A stretch of DNA of 47,384 nt from Planctomyces sp. (GCA_002702685.1 PABD01000101.1:1-47384); one strand, 5' to 3'. Positions 1-11,959 are shown, numbered from the stretch's first letter. Numbers and translations: made by a program. The notes: generated by a model not told the origin, from the letters alone.

Positions 1-531
1 AACAGGTTTAAGGGTGGCCGCGTCGAGAATATCGACATGCTGGAATGAGGCGACCGCCACCCATTTGCCATCGTCCGACCAGTCGATCGACGTGATCGGG
101 TCTTCGTAGCTGTGCTGCGGCTGAATTTTGGGAACGTTCAAAGTGATCGTTTCCATGCCGCCGACAGGTCCTTTTGCGCCGGCATCGATCCAAGCCTTGA
201 GTAAGGCCACTTCCTGTTCACTCGGGGCTTCGCTTCCCTCGGGAGGCATGACCGAATCATAATCGCCGACGATCGCCCGAATCAGCAGCGAGTCGCTCGC
301 TTTACCGGCGACGATCGCGGGGCCGTGTTCTCCCCCCTCCTGCATCGCGGCGAATGTCGCGAGGTCGAGTTCTCCCGCAAAGTCGTCCGTGTTGTGACAA
401 CCGACGCAGTACTTCTGCAGAATGGGTGCGACCTGTTTCTGGTAGTCGACATCCTCGGCATATCCGACCGAGAGTTGGCCGAACGAAGTGATTGCCAGGA
501 GTGCTGCGATGAAAAGCATGGATGAACGCAT
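1..531 (-). CDS. Secreted c-type cytochrome / WD40 protein (N-terminal part, cut by window edge)
   Basis: The frame is open from an ATG at 531 to the first base of the window, giving 177 N-terminal residues. Residues 1-25 look like a signal peptide ending near GYAED. A planctomycete cytochrome (PSCyt1) domain follows, with the heme motif CVGCH and a distal MPP motif. The sequence then enters a segment (ITSIDWSDDGKWVAVASF) typical of the first blade of a WD40 beta-propeller. Full-length relatives are long cytochrome plus WD40 proteins, so most of the propeller lies outside. It sits 95 bp downstream of the DUF1549/DUF1553 gene on the same strand and is probably the third gene of that operon. 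Periplasmic location and heme binding are inferred from the motifs; substrate and function are unknown. Confidence 0.85.
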   Translation of the reverse strand, partial: MRSSMLFIAALLAITSFGQLSVGYAEDVDYQKQVAPILQKYCVGCHNTDDFAGELDLATFAAMQEGGEHGPAIVAGKASDSLLIRAIVGDYDSVMPPEGSEAPSEQEVALLKAWIDAGAKGPVGGMETITLNVPKIQPQHSYEDPITSIDWSDDGKWVAVASFQHVDILDAATLKPV

Positions 532-626
532 GTGGAATTACCTGCAAATCGTGGTAGGCGGGCTACCTCGTAGGAATGTTCTCGTATTACCCGGAATGCG
601 GTTGGTAGGATTGAATCGATGATGAT

Positions 627-3161
627 CTAGTGGTTGAACAGAAACTCGCGACTGGTCATCAGGCTCCAGTACAGATCCTCAAGGGCAAGCCGCCGTTCTT
701 CACCGCTTGCTTCGGAAAGATAGACGGCCAGTTTCTGTTGTTCCTCGTCGGTGGGAAATCGTCCCAGCGTCTTCAGGAAGGCCTGTTCGACGATATCTTC
801 ATTCGACAGGTCCGACTGCAGAATCTCCGCAACGATACTGTTCTCACCCTGAAGTTTTTCATTGATCGTGTCCCCGTTTGAAAGATGCAGAACCTGCACC
901 ATCGTCGGTTCGTCCGAGCGTTCGCACTCACACGTGATGAGTCGCTGGTTTCGCCCGAAGGTCTTCAGGAAGTAAGATTTCACGGCCGAATCGTATAACT
1001 GCAACGCCCGTGTTCCCTCCGGGTACGCTTCCGTCTTTTCAAAGTCGGCTCCGGGGAACTCGATTTTATTGAAACTGTCGGGAACATCACTGACTTGAGA
1101 GATGGCATCAAGCAGCACCTCGGCCATTAACCGCCGCGGATAATAACGCGAGTAAAACCGGGTCTCCTCCGCGTTACCGGGAAGGGGTTCGCTGCTGCGT
1201 TGATACGCCTCCGATTCAAGGATGACCCGCATCAGTTCTTTGACATTGAATTGATTCGCCACGAGGTGATCGGCCAGGGCCGCGAGCAGTTCTTCATTGC
1301 TCGCCGGGTTGGTCACACGCATATCATCGATCGATTCCACAAGACCCACCCCCATGAAGTTCGCCCAGACACGGTTGGTGATCGACCGGGCAAAATACGG
1401 GTTGTCCGCCGCTGTCAGCCAGTCGGCAAGGTGAATTCGACGGTCCGCCGGATCATCGAATTCCAGTGGCTCGCCATCGAGCGGTGTCGGTGGTTGCGGT
1501 TTACCCGTCAGGGGTTGAATCAGGTCTCCCTTGGTGGCGACATACAAAGTGCGGTGGCCATCGCCGTTACGCCCTTCACCACCCCAGCCCTTAGCGCGGA
1601 CACGAGCGAAGAGATTCGCCATCGCGTAGTATTGATCGTTGGTCCATTTTTCGAGCGGGTGGTTATGGCACTTGGCACAGTTGATCGAAAGTCCCAGGAA
1701 TGCCTGGCTCGCATTTTCGGCCATCAACTCGGGTTCCTGGTGCAGGGCGAAAAAGTTCGTCGCCCCGTTCTCCACGCTGCTTCCCTGGGCCGTCAAAATC
1801 TCCCGCACCATCGCGTCCCACGGAGTATTGTTCGCAACATGCCCCCGCAGCCATTCGTAATAAGCTTTCAGCGCAGGCGGTCGCAGTTTAGTGCCATTCA
1901 ACAGCAATATGTCCGACCATTTGTAGGTCCAGTAATCGACGAACTCCGGACGGGAGAGTAGTGAATCAATCACCATCGCCCGTTTGTCGGGGGCCGGGTT
2001 GTTGAGGAAATCGATCACTTCACTCCGCGTCGGCAAGGTGCCGATCGTGTCGAGGTATGCACGTCGCAGGAAGATTTCATCATTGGCTCGCGGAGAAGGG
2101 GGAAGGTTCAACCGCTTGAGTTGTTTGATAACGAGTTCATCAACAAAGTTCTGTCGGGGCGCGTCGGCGAAGAGTGCCGGGTCGACTTCATTTTCGTAAG
2201 GTGAGGTAATCCGGGCGATGGCGGGTTGTGAACGGAAGAGCGCGGTAACCGCTCCCTCGCCGGCACCGACCACCTCAACGAGTCCATGTTCATCGACCTG
2301 CGCGACGGCGTCGTTGGCGGAGATGAACTTCGCCCAACGCGTGACGTCATCGATCGTGCCATCCGAGTAGTAAGCCCGCACGATCAACTGTTGCTGCATC
2401 CCTTTCTTGAGCGTGACCCGTTCGGGCAGAATCTCAAGCCGTTCGATCTTCGCTTCCTCTTCGGGATTGTAGGTCGCGCCATTGGCGACCCATTCGGAGA
2501 GAATCTGGTATTCGACCGAGTCCGTGTTGAACCGCAGGCCCCCTTTGTGGGGGATGCCGCCCGAAGGTTTCGCCAGGATCAGGCTCCGCCCCGGATCGGA
2601 CAGTTCCACCCGACGACCGCGCGCCTGTTTGACAATGTTGTCGTAGTCCGTCGCGGAATCGTAACCCCGAAGAGATAAGCGAAAGCCACCTTTACCCGCG
2701 AGCGCACCGTGACAGGGGCCGCTGTTGCAACCCGCTTTGGTCAGCACCGATTGCACGTGCCGCTCGAACATCCACGGTTTCTGCTGCTCCGCGCCGGTGA
2801 CGATGACTTTGATTTCCGTCGTAGAATTCGCTCCACCTTCAGCCACCGGAGCGGTGATGGTGATCGTTGTCTCTCCGTTGCCGGTCGGGACAATCTCTCC
2901 ATCCACAATTTTCGCGACCTGTTCATTCGCAATGTTGAACTCGAGGCCAGCGGTGATTTGTTCGCTGACCTCATCGCCTGTCGTTCGCTGAACGAGGAAC
3001 GCGTGTCGTGCCGCCTGGCCGTGTAACGTAACCGTCTGCGGCAGCGCGGTAATCGCCGCGCTCGGTTCGTCCGCCATCGCACCGGAGGCAGCCAAGAGCG
3101 ACATTGCTATCAGAAGATTCAAGACGTGGAAGGTATTCATCTGCTTGAGCTGAATCGTCAT
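627..3161 (-). CDS. DUF1549/DUF1553 planctomycete protein with Ig-like (Big_2) domains
   Basis: This is a secreted 844-residue protein. It has a signal peptide at about 1-31, or a shorter one if the Met at residue 8 is used. A Big_2-like Ig domain lies near 40-130. A cytochrome-like segment follows with C145-x4-C150-H, the variant spacing common in this family. A second Ig-like domain spans about 245-320. DUF1549 covers about 335-545 and carries a CAKCH motif at 495-499. DUF1553 covers about 590-835. Families of this kind are very numerous in planctomycetes and are usually paired with a DUF1501 protein, as here, where the DUF1501 gene lies 94 bp upstream. The biochemical role is not established; a part in periplasmic redox or polymer degradation is inferred from genomic context in the phylum. 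Confidence 0.93.
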   Translation of the reverse strand: MTIQLKQMNTFHVLNLLIAMSLLAASGAMADEPSAAITALPQTVTLHGQAARHAFLVQRTTGDEVSEQITAGLEFNIANEQVAKIVDGEIVPTGNGETTITITAPVAEGGANSTTEIKVIVTGAEQQKPWMFERHVQSVLTKAGCNSGPCHGALAGKGGFRLSLRGYDSATDYDNIVKQARGRRVELSDPGRSLILAKPSGGIPHKGGLRFNTDSVEYQILSEWVANGATYNPEEEAKIERLEILPERVTLKKGMQQQLIVRAYYSDGTIDDVTRWAKFISANDAVAQVDEHGLVEVVGAGEGAVTALFRSQPAIARITSPYENEVDPALFADAPRQNFVDELVIKQLKRLNLPPSPRANDEIFLRRAYLDTIGTLPTRSEVIDFLNNPAPDKRAMVIDSLLSRPEFVDYWTYKWSDILLLNGTKLRPPALKAYYEWLRGHVANNTPWDAMVREILTAQGSSVENGATNFFALHQEPELMAENASQAFLGLSINCAKCHNHPLEKWTNDQYYAMANLFARVRAKGWGGEGRNGDGHRTLYVATKGDLIQPLTGKPQPPTPLDGEPLEFDDPADRRIHLADWLTAADNPYFARSITNRVWANFMGVGLVESIDDMRVTNPASNEELLAALADHLVANQFNVKELMRVILESEAYQRSSEPLPGNAEETRFYSRYYPRRLMAEVLLDAISQVSDVPDSFNKIEFPGADFEKTEAYPEGTRALQLYDSAVKSYFLKTFGRNQRLITCECERSDEPTMVQVLHLSNGDTINEKLQGENSIVAEILQSDLSNEDIVEQAFLKTLGRFPTDEEQQKLAVYLSEASGEERRLALEDLYWSLMTSREFLFNH

Positions 3162-3255
3162 TCGACGACCCCTTTATCGTTATTTGCAAAACGGAGCTGG
3201 ATTCATGCTCCGCCGGAAAGTCTTGAGAAATTGATGTTCGTCTAAGGTAGATTAA

Positions 3256-4635
3256 CTATGCGAACAACTCGCGTATTTCGTGTGCGCCGGTGTCGACGAT
3301 CGGGAATGGACGTCCCGCGGGACCGGGCAGGACTGTTTCGAGGTCGAGCCCCATGGCGTGGAAGATCGTCGCGGCGATTTGGGGAGGATCGACCGGTCGT
3401 TCCGCCGGTACAGCGCCGATCGGGTCGCTTGCGCCCACCACGCGGCCCCCTTTGATACCACCACCCGCAAAGTAAGTGGTGAAGCACTGCGGCCAGTGAT
3501 CGCGTCCGCCAGCCGGATTAACCTTGGGGGTCCGACCAAACTCGGCGACGTTGCAGACCATGGTGTCATCCAGCATGCCGCGATTGTAGAGGTCTTCGAT
3601 CAGAGCGCTGTAAGCCTGATCGTACATCGGCGCGACGATCTTCTTCATCCCTTCAATCGACGTAAACGGTTTCGAACCGTGGATGTCCCAGGTGATTTCG
3701 TCGAAGACGGTAAGGAATGTGTTGATCGTGACAAACCGGACGCCCGCTTCGATCAGGCGTCGCGCGAGCAGACAGCATTGACCGAAACGCGTCATTCCGT
3801 AGCGATCGCGGACCGACTGCGGTTCTTTGGAAAGGTCGAACGCTTCTCGCGCCTGGGTGCTGGTCATCAGGCGATAGGCCGACTCGAAGTTTCCGTCGAG
3901 CAGTTTGGCGTTCTCACTCGCTTCGAAATCGGAGATTGTCTGTTCGATAACGTCGCGCATCTTGCGGCGACGATCAAGACGGGCTTCGCCGATCTCTTTC
4001 GGCGGAAGGAGGTCGGGTACCTGAAAGTTCTCCTGCGACGGATCGGCTGAAAGCTCGAACGGATCGTATGCCTTACCGAGGAATCCACCCGATTGACCAT
4101 TGGGCAGGTTGCCACCACCACGGCCCATCTTTTCGGGAAGCACGACATGCGCCGGCAGGTCCGTCCGTCGGCCTCTCAGGTAGCTGACGACCGAACCGAC
4201 GTGCGGTGTATTGACCCCGCCCTGAAACTGTCGCCCCGTCTGCAACATCTGCCAACCGGCGTCGTGTACTGCGGCGGAAGTGTGATAGCACGAACGGACG
4301 AGCGAGAACTTGTCCGCGACCTGCGCGTGCAGTGGAAACATCTCGGAGATTTGAAACTCGGGAGACGCGGTGTCGATCGGTTTGAATGGTCCACGAACTT
4401 CCGAAGGGGCATCCGGCTTCATGTCGAACGTATCGACGTGGGACGGCGCTCCCAGGTTGAAGATCATGATCGCCGCTTTGTTCTCTTTGGAGGCATCCAC
4501 GTGACCGAGTTCTTTGGCGTGCAGATAATCGGCGAGGGACAATCCCAATGCGCCGAGCGTTCCTGCCTGCAGAAAATCACGACGGGTTACTCCGTCACAG
4601 GTCGTGGTTTTACCTTTGCCCGTCATTGTGAACAT
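3256..4635 (-). CDS. DUF1501 family Tat-exported protein
   Basis: The protein has 459 residues. Its N terminus carries a twin-arginine signal (TRRDFLQAG near residues 17-25, followed by a short hydrophobic stretch), as is usual for DUF1501. DUF1501 proteins resemble the sulfatase/alkaline phosphatase superfamily; visible family blocks include the NLGAPSHVDTFDMKPD region, the VANKF/SLVRS-like block and the C-terminal EFGRTPKVN and GGRDHWP segments. It appears to be the first gene of a minus-strand operon with the DUF1549/DUF1553 gene and the cytochrome/WD40 gene. The enzymatic activity of the family is not proven. A second, quite different DUF1501 copy lies at 12107-13573. Confidence 0.93.
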   Translation of the reverse strand: MFTMTGKGKTTTCDGVTRRDFLQAGTLGALGLSLADYLHAKELGHVDASKENKAAIMIFNLGAPSHVDTFDMKPDAPSEVRGPFKPIDTASPEFQISEMFPLHAQVADKFSLVRSCYHTSAAVHDAGWQMLQTGRQFQGGVNTPHVGSVVSYLRGRRTDLPAHVVLPEKMGRGGGNLPNGQSGGFLGKAYDPFELSADPSQENFQVPDLLPPKEIGEARLDRRRKMRDVIEQTISDFEASENAKLLDGNFESAYRLMTSTQAREAFDLSKEPQSVRDRYGMTRFGQCCLLARRLIEAGVRFVTINTFLTVFDEITWDIHGSKPFTSIEGMKKIVAPMYDQAYSALIEDLYNRGMLDDTMVCNVAEFGRTPKVNPAGGRDHWPQCFTTYFAGGGIKGGRVVGASDPIGAVPAERPVDPPQIAATIFHAMGLDLETVLPGPAGRPFPIVDTGAHEIRELFA

Positions 4636-4836
4636 GGCGAACGAATCCTCGTATGAAATGGGTCAAAATGACATCCGAGTTGGATTTGGCGGATCGGAAG
4701 GGAAAACAATCTGCTCGCGGATAATCCAGGTGGGAATGTCAGGTGTGAGAACAGGTGGAGAGCACAAAACCTGTCGGACAAAACACCGCAGCGGGAGTGA
4801 TGTCAGAACAGCCTGGAACGGCCATATCGACAGACT

Positions 4837-4885
4837 TTGATGGGACATTCCATCCTACGCCATCCAGAATGGGTTTGTCCATCAA
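4837..4885. repeat. Imperfect inverted repeat upstream of the DUF1501 operon
   Basis: TTGATGGGACATTC at 4837-4850 faces GAATG at 4867-4871 and TGTCCATCAA at 4876-4885. The outer arms pair except for one extra G, and CATTC/GAATG pair inside. It could form a hairpin or be an operator for the divergent space before the DUF1501 gene. A loose sigma-70-like promoter on the minus strand (TGGACA at 4881-4876, 18-bp spacer, TAGGAT at 4857-4852) overlaps the right arm. No function is shown. Confidence 0.4.
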
Positions 4886-5020
4886 TTAGTCCCTCCGCCG
4901 GAGGATAATCCACTTGGGAGCAGCCTCTCGTCGGAAATTCCTCAAATCCCGGCTGAATAAGCCGCAGCGGCGGGGAATGGCTTTATTTTCCGGCTCCGGG
5001 GGATTTCGGCACGACCACTA

Positions 5021-5060
5021 AAAAAAGGCCGTTGGGAACGATTGCTCCCAACGGCCTTTT
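5021..5060 (-). terminator. Rho-independent terminator of acs
   Basis: A perfect 15-bp stem (AAAAGGCCGTTGGGA at 5023-5037 against its complement at 5046-5060) closes an 8-nt loop. Read on the minus strand it ends in a run of T residues (complement of 5026-5021). It starts 23 bp after the acs stop codon and is in the right orientation for that gene. Confidence 0.95.
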
Positions 5061-5082
5061 GATCTTCAGTGAACGCTCAAAT

Positions 5083-7038
<1,956 letters not shown>

Positions 7039-7421
7039 GAGACGGACTCCTCGTGGTGTATTTCGGAAGGTTCAGTTCAACATCGCTGGCAACGGCGCAC
7101 CGAGCGGGCGCGAACAATAGAGATGTCGAGAGAGACGGAACGAGAGCCGCAAGAGGCGGATCTGCATCCGATCGAGATAAGGGAATTAAGATTTTGAGAG
7201 ATTTCGAGATATTTCCGGCGAAGTCGGAAGCCCCAATCTTAGACCTGAATGATGGCGACTGTCAAACGACTCCCCTACCTTCGCGCCACCCCCGGAAGGG
7301 GGGCATGCCCGGAAAGTCAGCCTCAATTGCCTACTGTGTCAATTGTCTACTGCAGCGAGGGTCGAAGCGACCGCTGAAAGCGTGGTCGCGCATGGGAATT
7401 CAGTGAGCGAGAAACAGGAAG
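7039..7421. other. Intergenic region upstream of acs
   Basis: No gene is supported here. It must hold the acs promoter on the minus strand. A short direct repeat is present: CAATTGCCTACTG at 7324-7336 and CAATTGTCTACTG at 7340-7352, a 16-bp period. A C/G-rich hairpin-like stretch occurs near 7280-7300. Confidence 0.5.
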
Positions 7422-7460
7422 GGTGGCCCAGACAACTCTGACGAGATTGTCTGGGCCACC
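7422..7460. repeat. TTGTCTGGGCCACC hairpin repeat, copy A
   Basis: A perfect 14-bp inverted repeat: GGTGGCCCAGACAA at 7422-7435 and TTGTCTGGGCCACC at 7447-7460, with an 11-nt loop. It lies 17 bp after the SDR gene stop and could help end its transcript, though no T run follows. The same arm sequence recurs near 31879-31936 and 45254-45450, so this is a member of a dispersed family. Confidence 0.85.
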
Positions 7461-7477
7461 TACAGTTGAAAAGCCCG

Positions 7478-8260
7478 TCAGGGTTCGCCTTCGGCGCGGT
7501 TGGACCACCAGGGGAGTCCCACGCCGCCATCCATCGTGAGCGTGCCTCCGGTCATGTACGACGCATCATCGCTCATCAGGTACGCGACCATTTTGCCCAG
7601 TTCTTCGATCGTGCCGAGGCGACCGAGCGGAAGTTTTTTCGCCCCTTCTTCGAGTTGCTCTTCGGTGAAGAATTTGCGTTCGCCGGGGGTGTCGGTCCAG
7701 CCCGGATGGACGATGTTGACCCGGATACCATGTTTGGAGAATTCGCACGCGGCGGTGCGGCTCATATGGTCGATCGCCGCCTTGGCCATGTTGTAGGCGC
7801 ACGAAGTCGGGATCGCGAGGACGGCATGCGGCGAGCTGATCGTGACGATGGAACCGGGCGTCCCCTGTTTGATCAGTTGCTGCGCCGTCGCGCGGAGTCC
7901 GTAGAAAGCGCCCCACATTGAGACATCAATCGTACGGCGAAACCCTTCCATATCGGCGTCGACGATCAGTTCCCGATCGCTGTAGGCGGCGTTCGAAACG
8001 AAACCATCGATCTTGCCGAACTCTTCGACGGTTTTGGCCACCATCTCTTCCACGGCAGCCTGGTCGGCGACATCCGCCTGCAGGATAATCGCTTTGCCCC
8101 CCGCCTTCCGGGCGAGGTCGGCGACTTCTTCTGCCTCTTCTGGATGCGAGCGATAGTTGATGGCGACGTTCGCCCCTTCGCGGGCCAGTTCAATTGCGCA
8201 TCCCCGTCCAATTCCTCGGGACGCGCCCGTGATCAGATATGTTTTATCTACTAATTTCAT
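7478..8260 (-). CDS. SDR family NAD(P)-dependent oxidoreductase
   Basis: The 260-residue classical short-chain dehydrogenase has the cofactor motif TGASRGIG at 11-18, a Ser-Tyr-Lys triad (S142/S143, Y156, K160 in YNMAK), and the C-terminal GGTLTMDGG block. The usual NNAG motif reads SNAAY here. Family resemblance is to FabG/glucose-1-dehydrogenase-like SDRs; the substrate cannot be told. I chose the ATG at 8260, which begins MKLVDKTYLITG, because the longer frame to 8371 adds residues without family similarity. It is divergent from the PSCyt1 gene at 8831. Confidence 0.92.
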   Translation of the reverse strand: MKLVDKTYLITGASRGIGRGCAIELAREGANVAINYRSHPEEAEEVADLARKAGGKAIILQADVADQAAVEEMVAKTVEEFGKIDGFVSNAAYSDRELIVDADMEGFRRTIDVSMWGAFYGLRATAQQLIKQGTPGSIVTISSPHAVLAIPTSCAYNMAKAAIDHMSRTAACEFSKHGIRVNIVHPGWTDTPGERKFFTEEQLEEGAKKLPLGRLGTIEELGKMVAYLMSDDASYMTGGTLTMDGGVGLPWWSNRAEGEP

Positions 8261-8830
8261 AAGCCTAAATAAGTTCCAATCCAGGGAAACGAAATGGAAG
8301 CGACACGAAATTGACCCGTTATCGCACTGCTGCAGGCCGTCTATAATAGTATGTGGTGACGAACAAATCACCCGATCCGAGATTCGACCCCGCGCAACTC
8401 CGATTTTCCGGCCAGACGGAATTTATGGACTTTCGAGCCTTTGACTGTTCGGTAACTGGTGGAAACCCGTTCCGCCCGGTAAATGAAGGCTTGAAAAATA
8501 GTCCATTAAGATAGTAGTTTGGATAACTCGGGATCATTGACGTTCGCTTGAAAGTACCCTCGGCCCGGTTCCCTGACATCCCAAACGGAAGGTCGAACCT
8601 CCGGGAGTCTCCTGCTCCGCGAACTGAACACCCAGAATTTACGAATTTCGGTGCACGATAAACCTCCCGATCCGGAGTCGTTTCGGATCACAACGCCTTC
8701 CCGCCTGATTTCCTGCCTGCTCAACTCGTATCGCAAACTAAAATTGCAGGGCGAAGTTGATCTGCTTACCAGGTCAGAAGCGCGTCTGTCGACCGTACCT
8801 GACCTCGCCTCGTAGAAAAGGGTATTCTGA
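8261..8830. other. Intergenic region between divergent SDR and PSCyt1 genes
   Basis: A 570-bp gap in which I see no supported gene. Open frames here overlap the start of the PSCyt1 gene in antisense and have no recognisable similarity. Promoters for both flanking genes are expected. A weak inverted pair AGGTCA/TGACCT occurs near 8775-8805. Confidence 0.5.
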
Positions 8831-11800
8831 ATGTCTCCCTCGACGAGAATGTTCTCTCTCATTTCTCTTCCGTTGACCCTCGCGCTCCTCGGGAGCAGCG
8901 GTTCACTCCGGGCCGAAGAGGAAGTCCGTTTCAACCGCGACATCCGCCCCATCCTTTCGGACACCTGCTTTACCTGTCACGGTCCGTCCGACAAGGATCG
9001 CGAAGCGGGCCTCCGGTTTGACATCGAAGAATCAGCCAAATCGGAACTCGATTCCGGTGTGCGGGCGATTGTCCCCGGCAACCTCGACGAGAGCGAACTC
9101 TATCAGCGCATCACCAGCACCGACGAATACATGGTGATGCCCCCGGCCGACTCGCATAAACAACTCAAACCCGAACAGATCGAACTGCTCAAAAAATGGA
9201 TCGAGCAGGGGGCGAAGTGGGAAGATCACTGGTCGTTCATTACACCGCAATTGCCCGAACTTCCCGTCAATAAAACCGACAGCTGGACGCGCAACGAGAT
9301 CGACCACTTCATTCTGCATCGGCTCGAAAAAGAAGGGCTGACCCCAGCGGGTGAAGCAGACAAGGAAACCTTGATTCGCCGTGTCACTTTCGACCTGACC
9401 GGTCTTCCGCCGACACCGCAGGAAGTCGATGCCTTCCTCGCGGATGAATCACCGAACGCTTACGAAATGCTCGTGGACCGCCTGCTCAATTCGCCCCACT
9501 ACGGCGAGCATATGGCCCGTTACTGGCTCGACGCCGCTCGTTACGGCGATACCCACGGGCTGCACCTCGACAACAAACGCTCGATGTGGCCCTACCGCGA
9601 CTGGGTGATCAAGTCGTTCAACGACAATATGCCCTTCGATCAATTCACCATTGAACAGATCGGCGGCGACCAGCTGCCGAATCCGACGCTTTCCCAGAAG
9701 GTGGCGACAGGGTTCCAGCGCTGCAACGTCACGACCAGCGAAGGGGGCTCGATCGACGAAGAATACATCGTACGCTACGCCGTTGACCGCGTCGAAACCA
9801 TGGGGACCGTTTTCCTCGGTTTAACGCTCGGCTGCGCCGTCTGCCACGAGCACAAATACGACCCGGTGACGCAGGAGGAGTTCTACCAGCTCTTCGCGTT
9901 CTATAACAGCCTGACCGAAAAGGCGATGGACGGGAACGCCCTGCTCCCCCCGCCCACAATCAAGGTCCCTTCAGCTCAGGACGAGCAGCAGCTTGCCGAC
10001 CTGACCGCGCTCATTGAGAAGCTGAAGAAAGACAAAGAATCTCTCTACCAGGATGTCGCCTATACCGACCCAACCCCCGATGCCGTCGCGGAACTTCCGC
10101 AGTCGGAGGAAATCGTCATTGTCGATGACGAACCGCTGGCCGACGCTGTCCTCCTCGGTAACACGGGGCAGACTTGGAACTTCGTTGGTGCTCCCGATCA
10201 TCCCGTCTTCAGTGGTGAGAAGTCTCTGCATCGCGCCGGGGATGGCATGGTGCAGCAGTATTATGAGCAGGATAAATCACCGATCACGCTGCGGGCTGGC
10301 GACCGATTCTTTGTGTATGTTTACCTCGATCCGGAAAACCCGCCGGAAGAAGTCATGTTGCAGGTTCATACGCAGGAAAACCAGTGGCATCATCGTGCTT
10401 ATTGGGGTGCCAACAAAGTTGATTTCGGCAAGGACGGCACCACGCAGCGATTGAAACTGGGCGAGCTTCCCGCGAAAGGGGAGTGGGTTCGGCTCGAAGT
10501 CGCCGCCGCGAAAATCGGCCTCAAAGCGGGAGCTGTTGTGGACGGCCTCGCCATGACGCAGTTCGGTGGCTCCGCGTACTGGGATAAACTCGGCATTCTC
10601 ACCTATGGCGACTTCCAGCAGGAAGGCTACGCCTCGCAGCATGTCTGGGAACAGATCGAACGGACGCTCGACCTGTCGAGTTCACTCCCGGAGGACATTC
10701 TCGCCGCGATCAAGGTCAACCCCGCCGACCGCTCGCCCGAACTGGCAACGAAGGTTTCCCACTACTATCTGGAAAACATCAACCCGACGACCCGCGTTCA
10801 GTTCCAGAGTGTCAAAGAGCAGATTGCCGCGAAGACGAAAGAACTCACGGACTACGAAAATAACATCCCGGCTACGCTCATCATGGAAGACATGGCCGAG
10901 CCTCGTCAGACACATGTGCTGATCCGGGGGGAGTATGACAAACATGGCGAGAAGGTCGAACGAGCCGTCCCGGCAGCCTTGCCGCCGCTCCCGGAAGGCG
11001 CTCCGGTGAACCGACTGGGTCTCGCTAAGTGGCTGGTGGATCGCAGCAACCCGCTGACGGCCCGTGTCACCGTGAACCGTTACTGGCAGAAGTATTTCGG
11101 AACCGGATTAGTGAAAACGACCGAGGACTTCGGATCGCAGGGAGAATGGCCCTCGCATCCTGAATTGCTCGATTGGCTCGCCGTCCACTTCATGGAGTCG
11201 GGCTGGGATGTGAAAGCATTCCAGAAGCTGATCGTGATGTCCGCAACTTATCGGCAGTCGTCGCACGTGACGTCCGAGTTGCACAAGCGGGATCCGAACA
11301 ACCGCCTGCTGGCGCGTGGCCCGCGTTTCCGCCTTGATGCCGAGATGATTCGCGACAACGCCCTCAAAATCGGCGGCCTGTTGAACGAAGAGATTGGTGG
11401 CCCGAGCGTGAAACCGTATCAGCCCGACGGGTTGTGGAAAGTCGTGGCTTACACCTCGAGCAACACGGCGAACTTCACGAAAGACGAAGGTCCGGCCCTT
11501 TATCGCCGGAGTATGTACACGTTCTGGAAACGGACCTCGCCTCCCCCCTCCATGACCACGTTCGACGCTCCTTCGCGCGAAACCTGCACGGTGAAACGGG
11601 AACGGACCAATACGCCGCTGCAGGCGTTGAACCTGCTGAACGATACTCAGTTCGTGGAAGCGGCTCGTAAATTTGCCGAACGCATCATGCGGGAAGGGGG
11701 AAGTTCGACTGCGGACCGCGTGGCCTTCGGTTACCGCTGGGCAACTTCCCGGTTTGCGGATGAACGCGAGATTTCCATTCTCTCCGAACTCTACGACATG

Positions 11801-11959
11801 AACCTCGAGGAATTCAAAAACGATCCTTCCAGCGCCGAGCAACTGCTCACGGTGGGAGACTCGCCTCGAGATGAAGAACTCGATCCAGCAGAACTGGCGG
11901 CCTGGACCATGGTCGCCAACACATTGCTGAACCTCGACGAAACGATCGTCAAGGAATAG
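8831..11959 (+). CDS. PSCyt1-DUF1549-DUF1553 secreted cytochrome-like protein
   Basis: The protein has 1042 residues with a signal peptide at about 1-28. A PSCyt1 cytochrome domain carries CFTCH at 46-50 and an MPP motif at 103-105. DUF1549 runs from about 153 to 365 and includes a second CAVCH motif at 335-339. Between DUF1549 and DUF1553 lies an insert at about 427-592 that looks like a LamG/concanavalin-type beta-sandwich, seen in some members of the family. DUF1553 occupies about 720-990. The following gene encodes a DUF1501 protein 147 bp downstream on the same strand, the usual partner. A periplasmic, heme-binding role is inferred; the substrate is unknown. Confidence 0.94.
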   Translation: MSPSTRMFSLISLPLTLALLGSSGSLRAEEEVRFNRDIRPILSDTCFTCHGPSDKDREAGLRFDIEESAKSELDSGVRAIVPGNLDESELYQRITSTDEYMVMPPADSHKQLKPEQIELLKKWIEQGAKWEDHWSFITPQLPELPVNKTDSWTRNEIDHFILHRLEKEGLTPAGEADKETLIRRVTFDLTGLPPTPQEVDAFLADESPNAYEMLVDRLLNSPHYGEHMARYWLDAARYGDTHGLHLDNKRSMWPYRDWVIKSFNDNMPFDQFTIEQIGGDQLPNPTLSQKVATGFQRCNVTTSEGGSIDEEYIVRYAVDRVETMGTVFLGLTLGCAVCHEHKYDPVTQEEFYQLFAFYNSLTEKAMDGNALLPPPTIKVPSAQDEQQLADLTALIEKLKKDKESLYQDVAYTDPTPDAVAELPQSEEIVIVDDEPLADAVLLGNTGQTWNFVGAPDHPVFSGEKSLHRAGDGMVQQYYEQDKSPITLRAGDRFFVYVYLDPENPPEEVMLQVHTQENQWHHRAYWGANKVDFGKDGTTQRLKLGELPAKGEWVRLEVAAAKIGLKAGAVVDGLAMTQFGGSAYWDKLGILTYGDFQQEGYASQHVWEQIERTLDLSSSLPEDILAAIKVNPADRSPELATKVSHYYLENINPTTRVQFQSVKEQIAAKTKELTDYENNIPATLIMEDMAEPRQTHVLIRGEYDKHGEKVERAVPAALPPLPEGAPVNRLGLAKWLVDRSNPLTARVTVNRYWQKYFGTGLVKTTEDFGSQGEWPSHPELLDWLAVHFMESGWDVKAFQKLIVMSATYRQSSHVTSELHKRDPNNRLLARGPRFRLDAEMIRDNALKIGGLLNEEIGGPSVKPYQPDGLWKVVAYTSSNTANFTKDEGPALYRRSMYTFWKRTSPPPSMTTFDAPSRETCTVKRERTNTPLQALNLLNDTQFVEAARKFAERIMREGGSSTADRVAFGYRWATSRFADEREISILSELYDMNLEEFKNDPSSAEQLLTVGDSPRDEELDPAELAAWTMVANTLLNLDETIVKE

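Noticed and set aside
8506-8964. 152-codon minus-strand frame at the start of the PSCyt1 gene
   Set aside because: It overlaps the signal peptide region of the real gene and has an atypical R/S-rich composition.
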